Source of the DNA: an uncultured Roseburia sp.
GTDB taxonomy: Bacteria > Bacillota > Clostridia > Lachnospirales > Lachnospiraceae
NCBI GenBank assembly: GCA_947062675.1
Contig: CAMSQM010000002.1
Location: 1 to 64,000 of the forward strand
DNA length: 64,000 bases
Direction of reading: 5' to 3'
A program made the translations under genes and the position numbers. The notes under the pieces are model-generated. The model ran no database searches, was not told the DNA's origin, and worked only from the letters and a program-made list of their open reading frames with translations. This document shows, in pieces, positions 8,801 to 16,187 of the stretch (position 1 is the stretch's first letter; every line of letters starts with the position of its first letter).

Positions 8801-10990
8801 AGAGAGGGCCTGATCGCCGTCCGTCCAAAGACATCTCTCCAGGCTGTTCCCGAGCACCTCATCCTCACCCCACGCCGTCTGATAGGCAAGCCCGCGGTTC
8901 TCCTCAATCAGCGCGGAAAGACGTGTTAAGACGCGTACACATTCTTTTTCCCCGCAGACAAACAGCTCTTTTGCCTGCGCCGCATCCACATTCACCGGCG
9001 GCAGCACAAACGCACGGTTTACATCGTAAAACCCGAATCCGGGTGTGTTTAAAATATCCTGCGCCTCGCTCCCCGTCCCGACAAGCTCTTCCAGCAGCAC
9101 CCGCTCCTTTCCGGTTGGTTCCCTGAATGCGAGAAGCTCCGGACGGATCCGTTCAAACTCCTGCCGCGCGTCGTTTTTCAGCTGCATCGCGAGATCCAGC
9201 GCTCCCATGTGGCACTCCTCCGCGGGCATTTTCAGCAGCCGCACAATACACTCCGCGAGCTCCCCGGCCTTTTGTTTTTTCAAAAGAGCCAGCGTGCCTT
9301 TGCGCCCCTTTTTATATTTCAGATTCTGCTCGATCTGCCGGTAATCCTCTGTGGTCAGCTCCATATCCATCGCCAGGCAGTGTGCGGACCCGCGGGTGTA
9401 CTCTTCGGGATTGTGCAGAAGCTCAAAAAGAATCTTTTTCCTCTTCTCCGACTGTGGACGGTAGAGCAGCACGCGCGCAATCACGGAGCGGGAAGAGAAG
9501 CCGTAACCGCCCTGCCCTGTCAGCGGAATCAGCTCCGCGGCCTCGTCCAGAAGCGCTTCGTCCTGCAGCATGTGCGCCAGCAGACAAAGGCGCGACGCGA
9601 CATCCGACCGCGTCATTGTCACCTCATGCCACGGAAAAATGCAGGGACTTAACACCACGCCTTTTTTCGGCATCCGCTCCAGTATCCCCTTAAGACACAC
9701 ATAAGCCTGCCGCGCCTCCGCACGGCTTGCAAACATTGTCTCCGGCTCCAGAAGACGCGGTTTTCTCACCTCACCGTCCCGCAGCGGGAAATACCCGCCG
9801 CCCTCTTTTTGCACAAGTTCCGCAAACTTAAGCCCTGTTGTGTCCATAAATCCCGGAAGAAAACATGCCACCAGGTCCAGCTCCTGCGGGTACTGTAAGA
9901 TCACTTCCTTCGCCGCCTGCATTTTCAGTTCCGGAAGCTGCAGGGAATTGTTAAAGTAGGAAGCTGTCATTTTCTGATTTTTTGTGCCGTGCCGGATCAG
10001 TTCCTGTTCCGCCCGGATCGCGTCCTGCGCATCGTAAAACCCTTTCGCCCAGAGAGCGCAGCTGACCGCAACCGAATCATCCGTGGCAAGCTGCGCCTCA
10101 CAGAACGCCGGATCCCTCAGGCACTGTCCCATCAGGCGCACCAGTTTTCCCGTAATCCGGTCCACACTGTTTTCATGAAAAATACCGATCCAGGTGCTGA
10201 CCGCCCGCTTCACGGAGGAATAACGGACCAGATCATGTTCCTCAATCACCGAAAACAGATGCATAAACGCCTCCGGCCGCCCCGCATCCATGGTCTCGCA
10301 GACCGCCTGCCGCGCGCCCTCCTGCAGACGCGCCGCCAGCAGAAACTTCCCGAGCAGCTCATACAGCTTCTCATCCCGGCACATCACAATCCCGCGAATC
10401 AGCTCATAGCTGATCATCGCGGTGTTGCCCTCGCCCAGCAGGATATCATTTACCGCCCGGATCGCGTCCTCCCTTCCCAGATCAATCTGTGCCGCCAGCA
10501 TTCCCGCCCACGCAAACGGCTCCTGCCTCGCATGGTCGTAAATCTCCGGCCCGACGCTGCCGGTCAGAAGCTCCGCCAGCGCGCACCCGTAAAACTTCAC
10601 TCTCGAATACGCCCACAAAAGCCGCACACTCTGATCCGCAAACGGCGCATAACTCCCGGAACGCACGCTTCTGCGGTACCAGCCCGCCGTCATCTGAAAC
10701 TGATTCATCTGGTCAAGCGCATAAAAAAACTCCTCCTGCTGCCCTTTCTGCACACAGACATCGACCAGCCCCCGAAACGGCCCCCGGTAAATCCCGCTCA
10801 GTGTCCGGTATTTTCCGGACTCACACAGCTCCTTCACCAGGCTTACAGCCTCCCGCGGCACATAATTATATCCCCGCTCTTCCGGAAGCAGCTTCTTTTC
10901 CGCATCCGAAAGCCTGCTCCCCGCCTGCTCCAGCTGACGGACCCAATCTTCCGTTATCTTTTTTCTCGTCTGATATGTATATCCGGCCAT
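5870..10990 (-). CDS. Very large DUF4132-type protein (possible DUF5724 N-terminus)
   Basis: A 1706-residue protein, predicted cytosolic, with no signal peptide or membrane segment. The first about 1300 residues look like alpha-helical repeats. The C-terminal part (about 1430-1640) resembles the DUF4132 region found in E. coli YehI/MolR: a KILIAHPHDLY stretch, then QPFKQVFRELYV, DWVVFYDRKTGRALK and EVMRDVDLAVSVAHAGG. I see no N-terminal WGR domain, which many DUF4132 proteins have. Biochemical function is unknown for the family; published genomic surveys link it to MoxR ATPase and von Willebrand domain neighbours, none of which occur here. The start follows AGGAAAGGGG. It is last in a co-oriented set with a 138-residue unknown protein (64-bp gap) and a NADAR protein. 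Domain assignment is from memory of the family pattern. Confidence 0.75.
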   Translation of the reverse strand: MAGYTYQTRKKITEDWVRQLEQAGSRLSDAEKKLLPEERGYNYVPREAVSLVKELCESGKYRTLSGIYRGPFRGLVDVCVQKGQQEEFFYALDQMNQFQMTAGWYRRSVRSGSYAPFADQSVRLLWAYSRVKFYGCALAELLTGSVGPEIYDHARQEPFAWAGMLAAQIDLGREDAIRAVNDILLGEGNTAMISYELIRGIVMCRDEKLYELLGKFLLAARLQEGARQAVCETMDAGRPEAFMHLFSVIEEHDLVRYSSVKRAVSTWIGIFHENSVDRITGKLVRLMGQCLRDPAFCEAQLATDDSVAVSCALWAKGFYDAQDAIRAEQELIRHGTKNQKMTASYFNNSLQLPELKMQAAKEVILQYPQELDLVACFLPGFMDTTGLKFAELVQKEGGGYFPLRDGEVRKPRLLEPETMFASRAEARQAYVCLKGILERMPKKGVVLSPCIFPWHEVTMTRSDVASRLCLLAHMLQDEALLDEAAELIPLTGQGGYGFSSRSVIARVLLYRPQSEKRKKILFELLHNPEEYTRGSAHCLAMDMELTTEDYRQIEQNLKYKKGRKGTLALLKKQKAGELAECIVRLLKMPAEECHMGALDLAMQLKNDARQEFERIRPELLAFREPTGKERVLLEELVGTGSEAQDILNTPGFGFYDVNRAFVLPPVNVDAAQAKELFVCGEKECVRVLTRLSALIEENRGLAYQTAWGEDEVLGNSLERCLWTDGDQALSPLDKYPFRELWEEFYNTQIRTPELMTEVFLYQRCRRDPVYRQQKTELYRKVFQKLPFKNMLPELSYNAQVAQVISILYEEYVPDRLRAHWGLVVTAKLLSVLSDTNDLIQIEEKRWDGRTGIYTRRVVQLPVFAEACSWLSCVEEEDREASFVLRFRLQEHYHRKKKSDYTQFGGREQYLRLSDCVWCYLRGIWDKDLFYKAVFTFRSLGDILGPVSIVEQKGAVPSRRIRFGDLNEFFPPHTFQPVDGKYHFDTVGEEVPAMKFAHALYREIVPQVLKVELKRGEQPTPFSAHIHRIAVIYGIRYMIQILTALGKDTLQRGYSYYSGNEERKNVLSHLLKVCMPEPEETAEDLRAALEGTDITKKRLVELAMYADQWIPMLEEYLGLPGFASGCYYFMAHTSERFDEYTTSVIAKYTPLSPDELQSGAFDIHWFFEAFGKLGEKNFRLLYDAAKYSSTGIAHGRARKYADAALGRIGKEDLKKEIGAKRNKDLIMSIGLLPLATGRTEREDDLLDRYQFIQKYKKESRQFGAQRRASEGRAAEIALRNLSVNAGFSDVTRLILRMENRLAENSADCFTWRGTEDIELMIQVDETGKSTLKCRKDGKVLKSVPTKYKKNETVLEYQATLKNLREQYSRTRQMMEQAMEDGTVFEVWEFLELLKNPVVRPVAESLVVMAADGASDGARMGFLTEAGIVDYAGRVAPVSPEDKILIAHPHDLYRSGHWHDYQKLLFEKRLKQPFKQVFRELYVKLAEELAQEKSLMFSGNQIQPQKTVGALRGRRWVADYDDGLQKVYYQENIVARIYAMADWFSPSDVEAPTLDWVVFYDRKTGRALKIQEVPDIIYSEVMRDVDLAVSVAHAGGVDPETSHSTIGMRSAIVGCSLSLFGVKNVRLDGNHAIIDGKLGQYTVHLGSGVVHQIGNSMLYVVPVHSQHRGRLFLPFIDDDPKTAEILSKVLLFAEDTKIRDPKILSQIR

Positions 10991-11053
10991 ATTGCCCGCC
11001 CCTTTCCTGATATCCGCCGCGCTTTCCTGCAGACGGCCCCCGCACGGTCACCA

Positions 11054-11470
11054 TCACCATCCCGCCAGCATCGTCAGGCGGATCAGTGTAAAAACGGTCT
11101 CTTCCTGCCACGGAATCGCCTCGTCCAGCTTTGCAAGTTCTCTCTCCCCGGCAAAAATACGGTAGATTCCGTCCTCAAAACACTGTATCGCATTTTCCAC
11201 CGCTTCCGCCTCCTCCGCATCGTTCCCGCCGTAAGCCCCGAAGGATACTTTTCCCTCCGACGCCCCGGCGCTGATCTGTTCGCGGGTCAGATAAGGCAGA
11301 AGACGGTCCTCCTTATTTCCGGCATTGTATTTCTGCACACCGGAAATCACGAGAGCCTCAATCAGCTCCTGCACGGTCCCGGGCTTCCGCTCCAGAACAA
11401 ACGGCACGGGCGCATGTTCCTTCCGCTGCCTCCCCGGTTTTTTCATTCTCACATAAATTGTAAAAGACAT
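11054..11470 (-). CDS. Small conserved-looking protein of unknown function
   Basis: A 138-residue soluble protein that I do not recognise as a named family. It begins MSFTIYVRMKKPG and has a short helical region (TVQELIEALVISGVQKYN) followed by an acidic stretch and a hydrophobic C-terminus ending TLIRLTMLAGW. It lies 20 bp after the NADAR gene and 63 bp before the DUF4132 gene on the same strand, so it is likely co-translated and a partner of one or both. AGGAGG sits upstream of the ATG. No catalytic motif is visible. Confidence 0.7.
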   Translation of the reverse strand: MSFTIYVRMKKPGRQRKEHAPVPFVLERKPGTVQELIEALVISGVQKYNAGNKEDRLLPYLTREQISAGASEGKVSFGAYGGNDAEEAEAVENAIQCFEDGIYRIFAGERELAKLDEAIPWQEETVFTLIRLTMLAGW

Positions 11471-11490
11471 CCGGTTTCCTCCTTAAAATT

Positions 11491-12366
11491 TCAGAAGTCT
11501 GCCTGCATCGCGCTCCGGTCGCAGAGCGCCTCATTCCGGGTCACCCTGCGCAGCTCATCGCGCACTTCCATCAGCGCCGACCCCAGAAGGTTTCTGCCGC
11601 GCCATTTCCGCGGGTCCCGTGCGTCCGGTGAGTCCGCGGACAGCCGGATTCCCCAGACGGCATCCGACGGGCTGGCCTCCGCGAGAATGCTTTCGCCCGT
11701 CGAGAGAAGAAAATCCCGCAGCCCGGGGTTCTGACTGAATTTACACCAGTTTCCGTTGAGTACAATGGAATATTTAAATCTGTCCCACACCTCCTGGTCA
11801 AAATTCCGGACTTTCCGGCCCAGTGTCCTGATCCGCGCGGGGTCCTGACATTCCAGAATCTGCTGCCGGATCTCATCATCCCCGAAAAGCTCCGCTTTCT
11901 GTTCCATCATCAGCTGCTCCATGCAGCAAAAGCGCAGTACATCCAGCCGGAACTCCCCTCTCCACCACTGACTAAGGCAGCCTCCGGTCATACTCCCGTC
12001 CGGGGATGATCCCGGCCTGTAGAACAGGCACAGGTCACGCCGCGCGCCCCCGGCAGTTTCCTCACAGAGCCGCTCCACGGGATACGCCGGCTCCCCGCCC
12101 GGACGCCATGCCGGAACACAGTATTCGCCGTGCATCAGCAGTTCACCCGTGTCTTCACTCTCCCACCAGCCCTGCCAGGTAACCGGCTCCGGAAACAGTC
12201 CCCGGTATTCCTCTTTCTCCTCCTGTGAAAGTGTATCCATCCATCCGTGAAACCGGAAGATATAATCCTCCCCGTATCCCATACGCCAGCCAATGGAATA
12301 CCGGTCAGTCTCCGGATACGCCAGCCATGGCGGCGGCATAAGTTTTCTGTCCTGTTCCTGTTTCAT
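11491..12366 (-). CDS. NADAR (YbiA-like) domain protein
   Basis: A 291-residue protein. The C-terminal about 170 residues fit the NADAR superfamily: MEQLMMEQKAELFGD around 149-163, LGRKVRNFDQEVW, then LLSTGESILAEASPSDAVWG and GRNLLGSALMEVRDEL. The N-terminal 110 residues (PPPWLAYPETDRYSIGWRMGYGEDY...) form an extension seen in some NADAR proteins but absent from short YbiA. Members hydrolyse N-glycosidic bonds of ribosylated compounds; YbiA acts on riboflavin precursors, and some NADAR proteins remove ADP-ribose from guanine. Which applies here cannot be told. GGAG lies seven bases before the start. It sits between a ParA/winged-helix pair and the DUF4132 pair on the same strand. Confidence 0.82.
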   Translation of the reverse strand: MKQEQDRKLMPPPWLAYPETDRYSIGWRMGYGEDYIFRFHGWMDTLSQEEKEEYRGLFPEPVTWQGWWESEDTGELLMHGEYCVPAWRPGGEPAYPVERLCEETAGGARRDLCLFYRPGSSPDGSMTGGCLSQWWRGEFRLDVLRFCCMEQLMMEQKAELFGDDEIRQQILECQDPARIRTLGRKVRNFDQEVWDRFKYSIVLNGNWCKFSQNPGLRDFLLSTGESILAEASPSDAVWGIRLSADSPDARDPRKWRGRNLLGSALMEVRDELRRVTRNEALCDRSAMQADF

Positions 12367-12450
12367 TTTTCACTCCGTTCCGAAACGCTCTGTGCTGAAT
12401 AAACTGTTCATCAGAGAATTTATTCCGCCTTCCGTTCCCCGTGTAAAATC

Positions 12451-13284
12451 TCACATTTCCCGCCCTTTTATTTCTGCAGGCAGGAAATTATCTTCACATT
12501 TACCGAAATTATAACATGAATCATTTTCCGTAACAAGACACTGTACCGGAACCGTGTAAAGATAACTTCTCCCCTGTTTTCCGATCCGCTCCACCACCCC
12601 CAGATCGGTCAGTATCAGAAGGACTACCTGTGCGAGCCGCACCTTAATCTTCGCACATTTCGCAAAATCCTTCGCCGTGAAGGGCTCTCTGATATCGCCG
12701 GGGAGAAACTGTCTGTAATCCTCCCGGCTGTCAATACATACTTCCTCCGCAAATGTCTCCGGAATGCGGTCATACCGGTTGCTTCCCTTTTTTTTATCCC
12801 GGCTCCAGCCGTTCAGCAGACGGTATTCCTGCATATCAATCAGCGCAAAACGGAACCGCAGGTTCCCGCTGGAGAGAAACGGCCTGATTTTATACAGCTC
12901 GGTAAAAGCCTCATAAGCATTTCCCCGTTTCGGCGATTTCCGCTTCGGGGAAGCCTCCCCCGTCTCCTCGTCAATCCAGCTCAGATATTTGATGCGCGGA
13001 ACCGGGTATACAATCGTGACCGGATGCAGCGGCAGAAATGCCTCCAGTTTCCTGCGCATACTGTTAAAAGACCGGGTCTGGATTTCAATAATCTCAGACC
13101 CGGTATAGATATCGGCCACAAACTGTCCGACCGGAATTTCATGCATGTCCGTATCCGGCGCATAATAGTGCTTTAAAACCGCGTGAAGCGTCTTCTCCGA
13201 GAGCGTGCCGATTCCCTGCCGCTCCCTCTCCTTTCCGATCACGCGCTCTTTTGCCCTCTCAAACTGTAAAACATCAATTCCCAT
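12451..13284 (-). CDS. Unknown protein: possible PD-(D/E)XK nuclease fold plus winged helix
   Basis: A 277-residue basic protein without a named function that I can assign. Residues 28-70 contain an acidic pattern suggestive of a PD-(D/E)XK core: Glu30 in a helix, Asp58 in FVADIY, and Glu67-Ile-Gln69 in IIEIQTR. The usual Lys would be replaced by Gln. A Lys-rich segment (KRKSPKRGN) follows near 103-112. Residues about 190-245 (FTAKDFAKCAKIKVRLAQVVLLILTDLG) look like a winged-helix DNA-binding domain. Nuclease assignment is inference from a short pattern. ATG 13284 was chosen with GGGGAG upstream; a GTG at 13383 would overlap the ParA-like gene and has no ribosome site. It lies 56 bp after the ParA-like stop. 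Confidence 0.6.
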   Translation of the reverse strand: MGIDVLQFERAKERVIGKERERQGIGTLSEKTLHAVLKHYYAPDTDMHEIPVGQFVADIYTGSEIIEIQTRSFNSMRRKLEAFLPLHPVTIVYPVPRIKYLSWIDEETGEASPKRKSPKRGNAYEAFTELYKIRPFLSSGNLRFRFALIDMQEYRLLNGWSRDKKKGSNRYDRIPETFAEEVCIDSREDYRQFLPGDIREPFTAKDFAKCAKIKVRLAQVVLLILTDLGVVERIGKQGRSYLYTVPVQCLVTENDSCYNFGKCEDNFLPAEIKGREM

Positions 13285-13340
13285 ACTCTCCCCGTTTCTT
13301 CCGCTCACACCGCTGCGCAGCACAGACGGATCATAACGCC

Positions 13341-14384
13341 TTACCAGAGCTGACGTCCGATATATTTCAGCTGATTTTTGCACTTATCGACAGATTTATT
13401 CACACTCACCCGCACTCTTTCAATCACTTTTGTCTCACCTTCCTGCAAAAGTTCGATCGGTTTCGATTCAAATGAAGAAATGCGCCCTGATCCAAGAAAA
13501 TCATCCAGCATAAACAAATGATTATCCGGATCGCCGGTAGGCAACAGCGTTCTGTGCCTGGAAAGAATATCATATACCCGTTTCAGATATACTTTTGTCT
13601 GCTGATTCGGCTCGTTTCTCGCCCCCGCCACTGTAGACCACCCACAGTGTGTCAGGACCACCATCTGTATCCCGGGCAGATTCCGGTCTGTTTCAGACAG
13701 ATATTTCCGGAATTCGCTCTGCGGACTGCTCAGTGTATGGATGAGCAGCTCCAGCGATTTGACCGACTGCTGATCCGTCCGCACCGGAATAACCAGTGCA
13801 TCTGCGGCATACCAGGCCAGCTGGGTCGCTCCCGCGAAAAAAGGCGATGTGTCTATAATACACTTATCCAGATTATTCTCTGCCATCTCCCTTTCTATTT
13901 CTGTTTTCAGGGAATACAGAATACTCCTCTGTGCCTGCTCCTTCTGTGCCTGCTGCAATCCGTTTGTCTGACTGATCGCCGTTATCAGCTGTGATGGCAG
14001 CAGGTACAATTCCTCCGATGAAGGAATATAGTAATTGTCTTTGTCCGAAAAATACTGGTTTGTCGCACCGATAAAAGAAGCAGCCCTCGTCGCTCTCCCA
14101 AGTCCCGGTACAAGATATGGTAAAAGCATATCCTTCACATTTATCTGCTGCCCCGCATAATAGTTATTATCGAAAAAGTAGGATAAATTTCCCTGCGGAC
14201 AGGTATCCACCGCCAAAAGATGGTCTGTCAGATAGCTCAGATTAAAAGATAATGTCGTTTTACCAATTCCTCCCCGAAGATTACACATTGCATATATCCG
14301 CTGGCCGGTCAGGCCGATATCATCTGCCTGACCACATGCAATATCATACTGTCTGTTTATAATCGTCTCAATTGCCATTCCCAT
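13341..14384 (-). CDS. ParA/MinD-family ATPase
   Basis: A 347-residue P-loop ATPase of the ParA/Soj class. It has a deviant Walker A RGGIGKTT at residues 37-44 (Arg in place of the usual first Lys, so the ParA signature Lys is not conserved) and a Walker A' region AVDTCPQGNLSYFF at about 58-71 with the family's D..PQGN. The later IIDTSPFFAG is the Walker B-like strand. Such proteins position DNA or large complexes. No parB gene is adjacent; the next gene downstream has a winged helix and could be the DNA-binding partner. ATG 14384 follows GGGAGGG; ATG 14378, two codons in, has better spacing. A promoter and a long palindrome lie just upstream. Confidence 0.85.
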   Translation of the reverse strand: MGMAIETIINRQYDIACGQADDIGLTGQRIYAMCNLRGGIGKTTLSFNLSYLTDHLLAVDTCPQGNLSYFFDNNYYAGQQINVKDMLLPYLVPGLGRATRAASFIGATNQYFSDKDNYYIPSSEELYLLPSQLITAISQTNGLQQAQKEQAQRSILYSLKTEIEREMAENNLDKCIIDTSPFFAGATQLAWYAADALVIPVRTDQQSVKSLELLIHTLSSPQSEFRKYLSETDRNLPGIQMVVLTHCGWSTVAGARNEPNQQTKVYLKRVYDILSRHRTLLPTGDPDNHLFMLDDFLGSGRISSFESKPIELLQEGETKVIERVRVSVNKSVDKCKNQLKYIGRQLW

Positions 14385-14393
14385 ATCCCTCCC

Positions 14394-14438
14394 GTAATTA
14401 GTTTTACATTTATCTTTATCGTATGTAAAACTAATTAC
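14394..14438. promoter_or_regulatory. Perfect 16-bp inverted repeat, probable operator of the ParA-like gene
   Basis: Arms GTAATTAGTTTTACAT (14394-14409) and ATGTAAAACTAATTAC (14423-14438) are exact reverse complements around a 13-base spacer. The right arm abuts the -10 hexamer and covers the predicted transcription start; the left arm ends ten bases before the start codon. The arms are AT-rich and no U-run follows, which argues against a terminator for lysA. The position fits autorepression, possibly by the winged-helix protein encoded downstream. A ParA-associated centromere site is an alternative. Confidence 0.8.
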
Positions 14439-14466
14439 AGTATACATGATCAGATGGCATTGTCAA
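14439..14466 (-). promoter_or_regulatory. Strong promoter of the ParA-like gene
   Basis: On the minus strand, consensus -35 TTGACA (14461-14466) and -10 TATACT (14439-14444) are 16 bases apart. The -35 lies inside the last codons of the upstream decarboxylase gene, so the two transcription units overlap. Predicted start near 14432 lies in the palindrome. Confidence 0.75.
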
Positions 14467-15736
14467 CTATTTTCATGTCCTTCAGAATATCAAAGCAGTC
14501 GAACGTCCTGAAGTAGTCTTCCGGCGTCTCCGCTCTCCGGATCAGCTGCGTCGTCCCGTCCTCTCTCAGCAGAACCTCCGCCGAGCGCAGTTTCCCGTTA
14601 TAATTGTACCCCATGGAAAATCCGTGCGCTCCCGTGTCGTGAATCACCAGCAGATCACCCGCCGCGATTTCCGGGAGCATCCGGTCAACCGCAAATTTAT
14701 CGCAGTTTTCACAGAGCGAGCCGGTCACGTCATACCTGTGGTCACAGGGCGCGTCCTCCTTTCCCATCACGGTAATGTGATGGTAGGCGCCGTATATCGC
14801 GGGGCGCATCAGATTGACGGCGCATGCATCGACGCCGATGTACTCTTTGTGGGTGTGCTTTTCATGGATCGCGGTGGTCACAAGGCAGCCGTAAGGCCCG
14901 AGCATAAAGCGTCCCATCTCGGTGAAAATGGAGACGTCTCCCAGCCCTGCCGGAACCAGGATTTCCTCAAATGCCTCCCGCACGCCCGCACCGATCGCAC
15001 GGATATCGTTCGGGGTCTGCTCCGGAGTGTACGGGATCCCCACACCGCCGGAGAGATTGATAAATGTGATGTCGCAGCCCGTCTTCTCCTTCAGCTCTGC
15101 CACCAGCTCAAACAGCTGCCTGGCAAGCTTCGGATAATATTCATTCGTCACGGTATTGCTCGCCAGAAACGCGTGAACGCCGAAATGCTTCGCCCCCTTC
15201 TCCTTCAGGACGCGGAACCCCTCTATGATCTGGTCATGAGTGAACCCGTATTTCGCGTCGCCCGGATTGTCCATAATGCCATTGCTCATCTTAAAGACGC
15301 CGCCCGGATTGTAGCGGCAGCTGATGGTCTCCGGGATTCTGCCGATCGTTTTCTCCAGAAAATCTATGTGGGTAAAATCGTCCAGATTGATAATAGCCCC
15401 GAGCTTTGCGGCAAACGCAAATTCCTCCGCCGGGGTATCATTCGAGGAAAACATTATATGCGGACCGTCAAATCCCTGGGAATCCGCCAGCATCAGTTCC
15501 GTTAAGGAGGCACAGTCACAGCCGCAGTCATACTCCTTTAAAATATTTAAAATAAAGGGATTGGGCGTCGCCTTCACCGCAAAATACTCCCGGAACCCCG
15601 GATTCCAGGAAAATGCCTCCTTTACAGCCCGCGCGTTTTCGCGGATTCCCTTCTCATCATACAGATGAAACGGCGTCGGATATTCTTTTACAATCTCTTC
15701 CAGCTGTTCCTTTGTCACAAACGGTATTTTTTTCAT
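14450..15736 (-). CDS. lysA: Diaminopimelate decarboxylase-type PLP enzyme
   Basis: PLP-dependent group IV decarboxylase; in this family LysA converts meso-diaminopimelate to L-lysine. The 428-residue protein begins MKKIPFVTKEQLEEI and has YFAVKAT with the Schiff-base Lys55, NLSGGVGIPY (the glycine-rich phosphate-binding loop), EMGRFMLGPYG and the C-terminal SLCENCDKFAVDR, where Cys contributes to the opposite subunit's active site. ATG 15736 has AAGGAAGG nine bases upstream; a longer frame to 15799 lacks a site. It follows azlC and azlD on the same strand with 69 bp between. Close relatives (carboxynorspermidine or arginine decarboxylases) cannot be fully excluded, but the Cys-containing motif favours LysA. 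Confidence 0.8.
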   Translation of the reverse strand: MKKIPFVTKEQLEEIVKEYPTPFHLYDEKGIRENARAVKEAFSWNPGFREYFAVKATPNPFILNILKEYDCGCDCASLTELMLADSQGFDGPHIMFSSNDTPAEEFAFAAKLGAIINLDDFTHIDFLEKTIGRIPETISCRYNPGGVFKMSNGIMDNPGDAKYGFTHDQIIEGFRVLKEKGAKHFGVHAFLASNTVTNEYYPKLARQLFELVAELKEKTGCDITFINLSGGVGIPYTPEQTPNDIRAIGAGVREAFEEILVPAGLGDVSIFTEMGRFMLGPYGCLVTTAIHEKHTHKEYIGVDACAVNLMRPAIYGAYHHITVMGKEDAPCDHRYDVTGSLCENCDKFAVDRMLPEIAAGDLLVIHDTGAHGFSMGYNYNGKLRSAEVLLREDGTTQLIRRAETPEDYFRTFDCFDILKDMKIVDNAI

Positions 15737-15805
15737 TTGAAATTTCCTTCCTTTCCTGCTCAATAAAATAATACAACTGCAGTGGACTTCCTCCTCCATT
15801 GCCGC

Positions 15806-16141
15806 TCAGCGGAACACAACCTGTATCAGAAACATATACAGAACCGTGCCCGCACCGATACTTAACAGATTGCTGCGCTTCCACACGTGAAGCCCGGCCA
15901 CCGCCACGATGGATATCATCTCCGGAAGACCGAACGGATATTCCGCCGGCCGGACCGTTTTCACGCAATACACCACCAGCAGACCGATCACCGCGGGCGG
16001 GAGCATCCGCCCGAGATACCGGATCACCGCCGGAATCTCCTTCCCCTCCGGAAAAAGCAGGAACGGCAGCAGCCTCGTCAGAAATATCGTTCCCGCAACC
16101 GCGGATATAATTACAAGTGTTCTTCCCACACTGACCGGCAT
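15806..16141 (-). CDS. azlD: AzlD-family branched-chain amino acid exporter subunit
   Basis: A 111-residue integral membrane protein with about four hydrophobic segments (TLVIISAVAGTIFLTRLLPFLLF, AVIGLLVVYCV, MISIVAVAGLHVW, LLSIGAGTVLYMFLIQVVF). It is the small partner of AzlC; AzlCD pairs export branched-chain amino acids and analogues. ATG 16141 has GGAGGTGG eight bases upstream. The gene lies 46 bp after azlC in the same direction, the standard arrangement. Confidence 0.88.
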   Translation of the reverse strand: MPVSVGRTLVIISAVAGTIFLTRLLPFLLFPEGKEIPAVIRYLGRMLPPAVIGLLVVYCVKTVRPAEYPFGLPEMISIVAVAGLHVWKRSNLLSIGAGTVLYMFLIQVVFR

Positions 16142-16187
16142 CTTTCCCCACCTCCCGTATCTTTCTGCACCCTGTGCACAATCCTTC

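Noticed and set aside
9989..11734. Plus-strand open frame of 581 codons antisense to the DUF4132 gene
   Set aside because: It is the antisense shadow of a GC-rich coding frame: Arg/Pro/His/Leu-rich composition, no ribosome site, no recognisable domain, and it crosses three real minus-strand genes.
14394..14438. Palindrome as a rho-independent terminator of lysA
   Set aside because: The stem is AT-rich with a 13-base loop, there is no U-run after it, and it sits exactly at the transcription start of the next gene.
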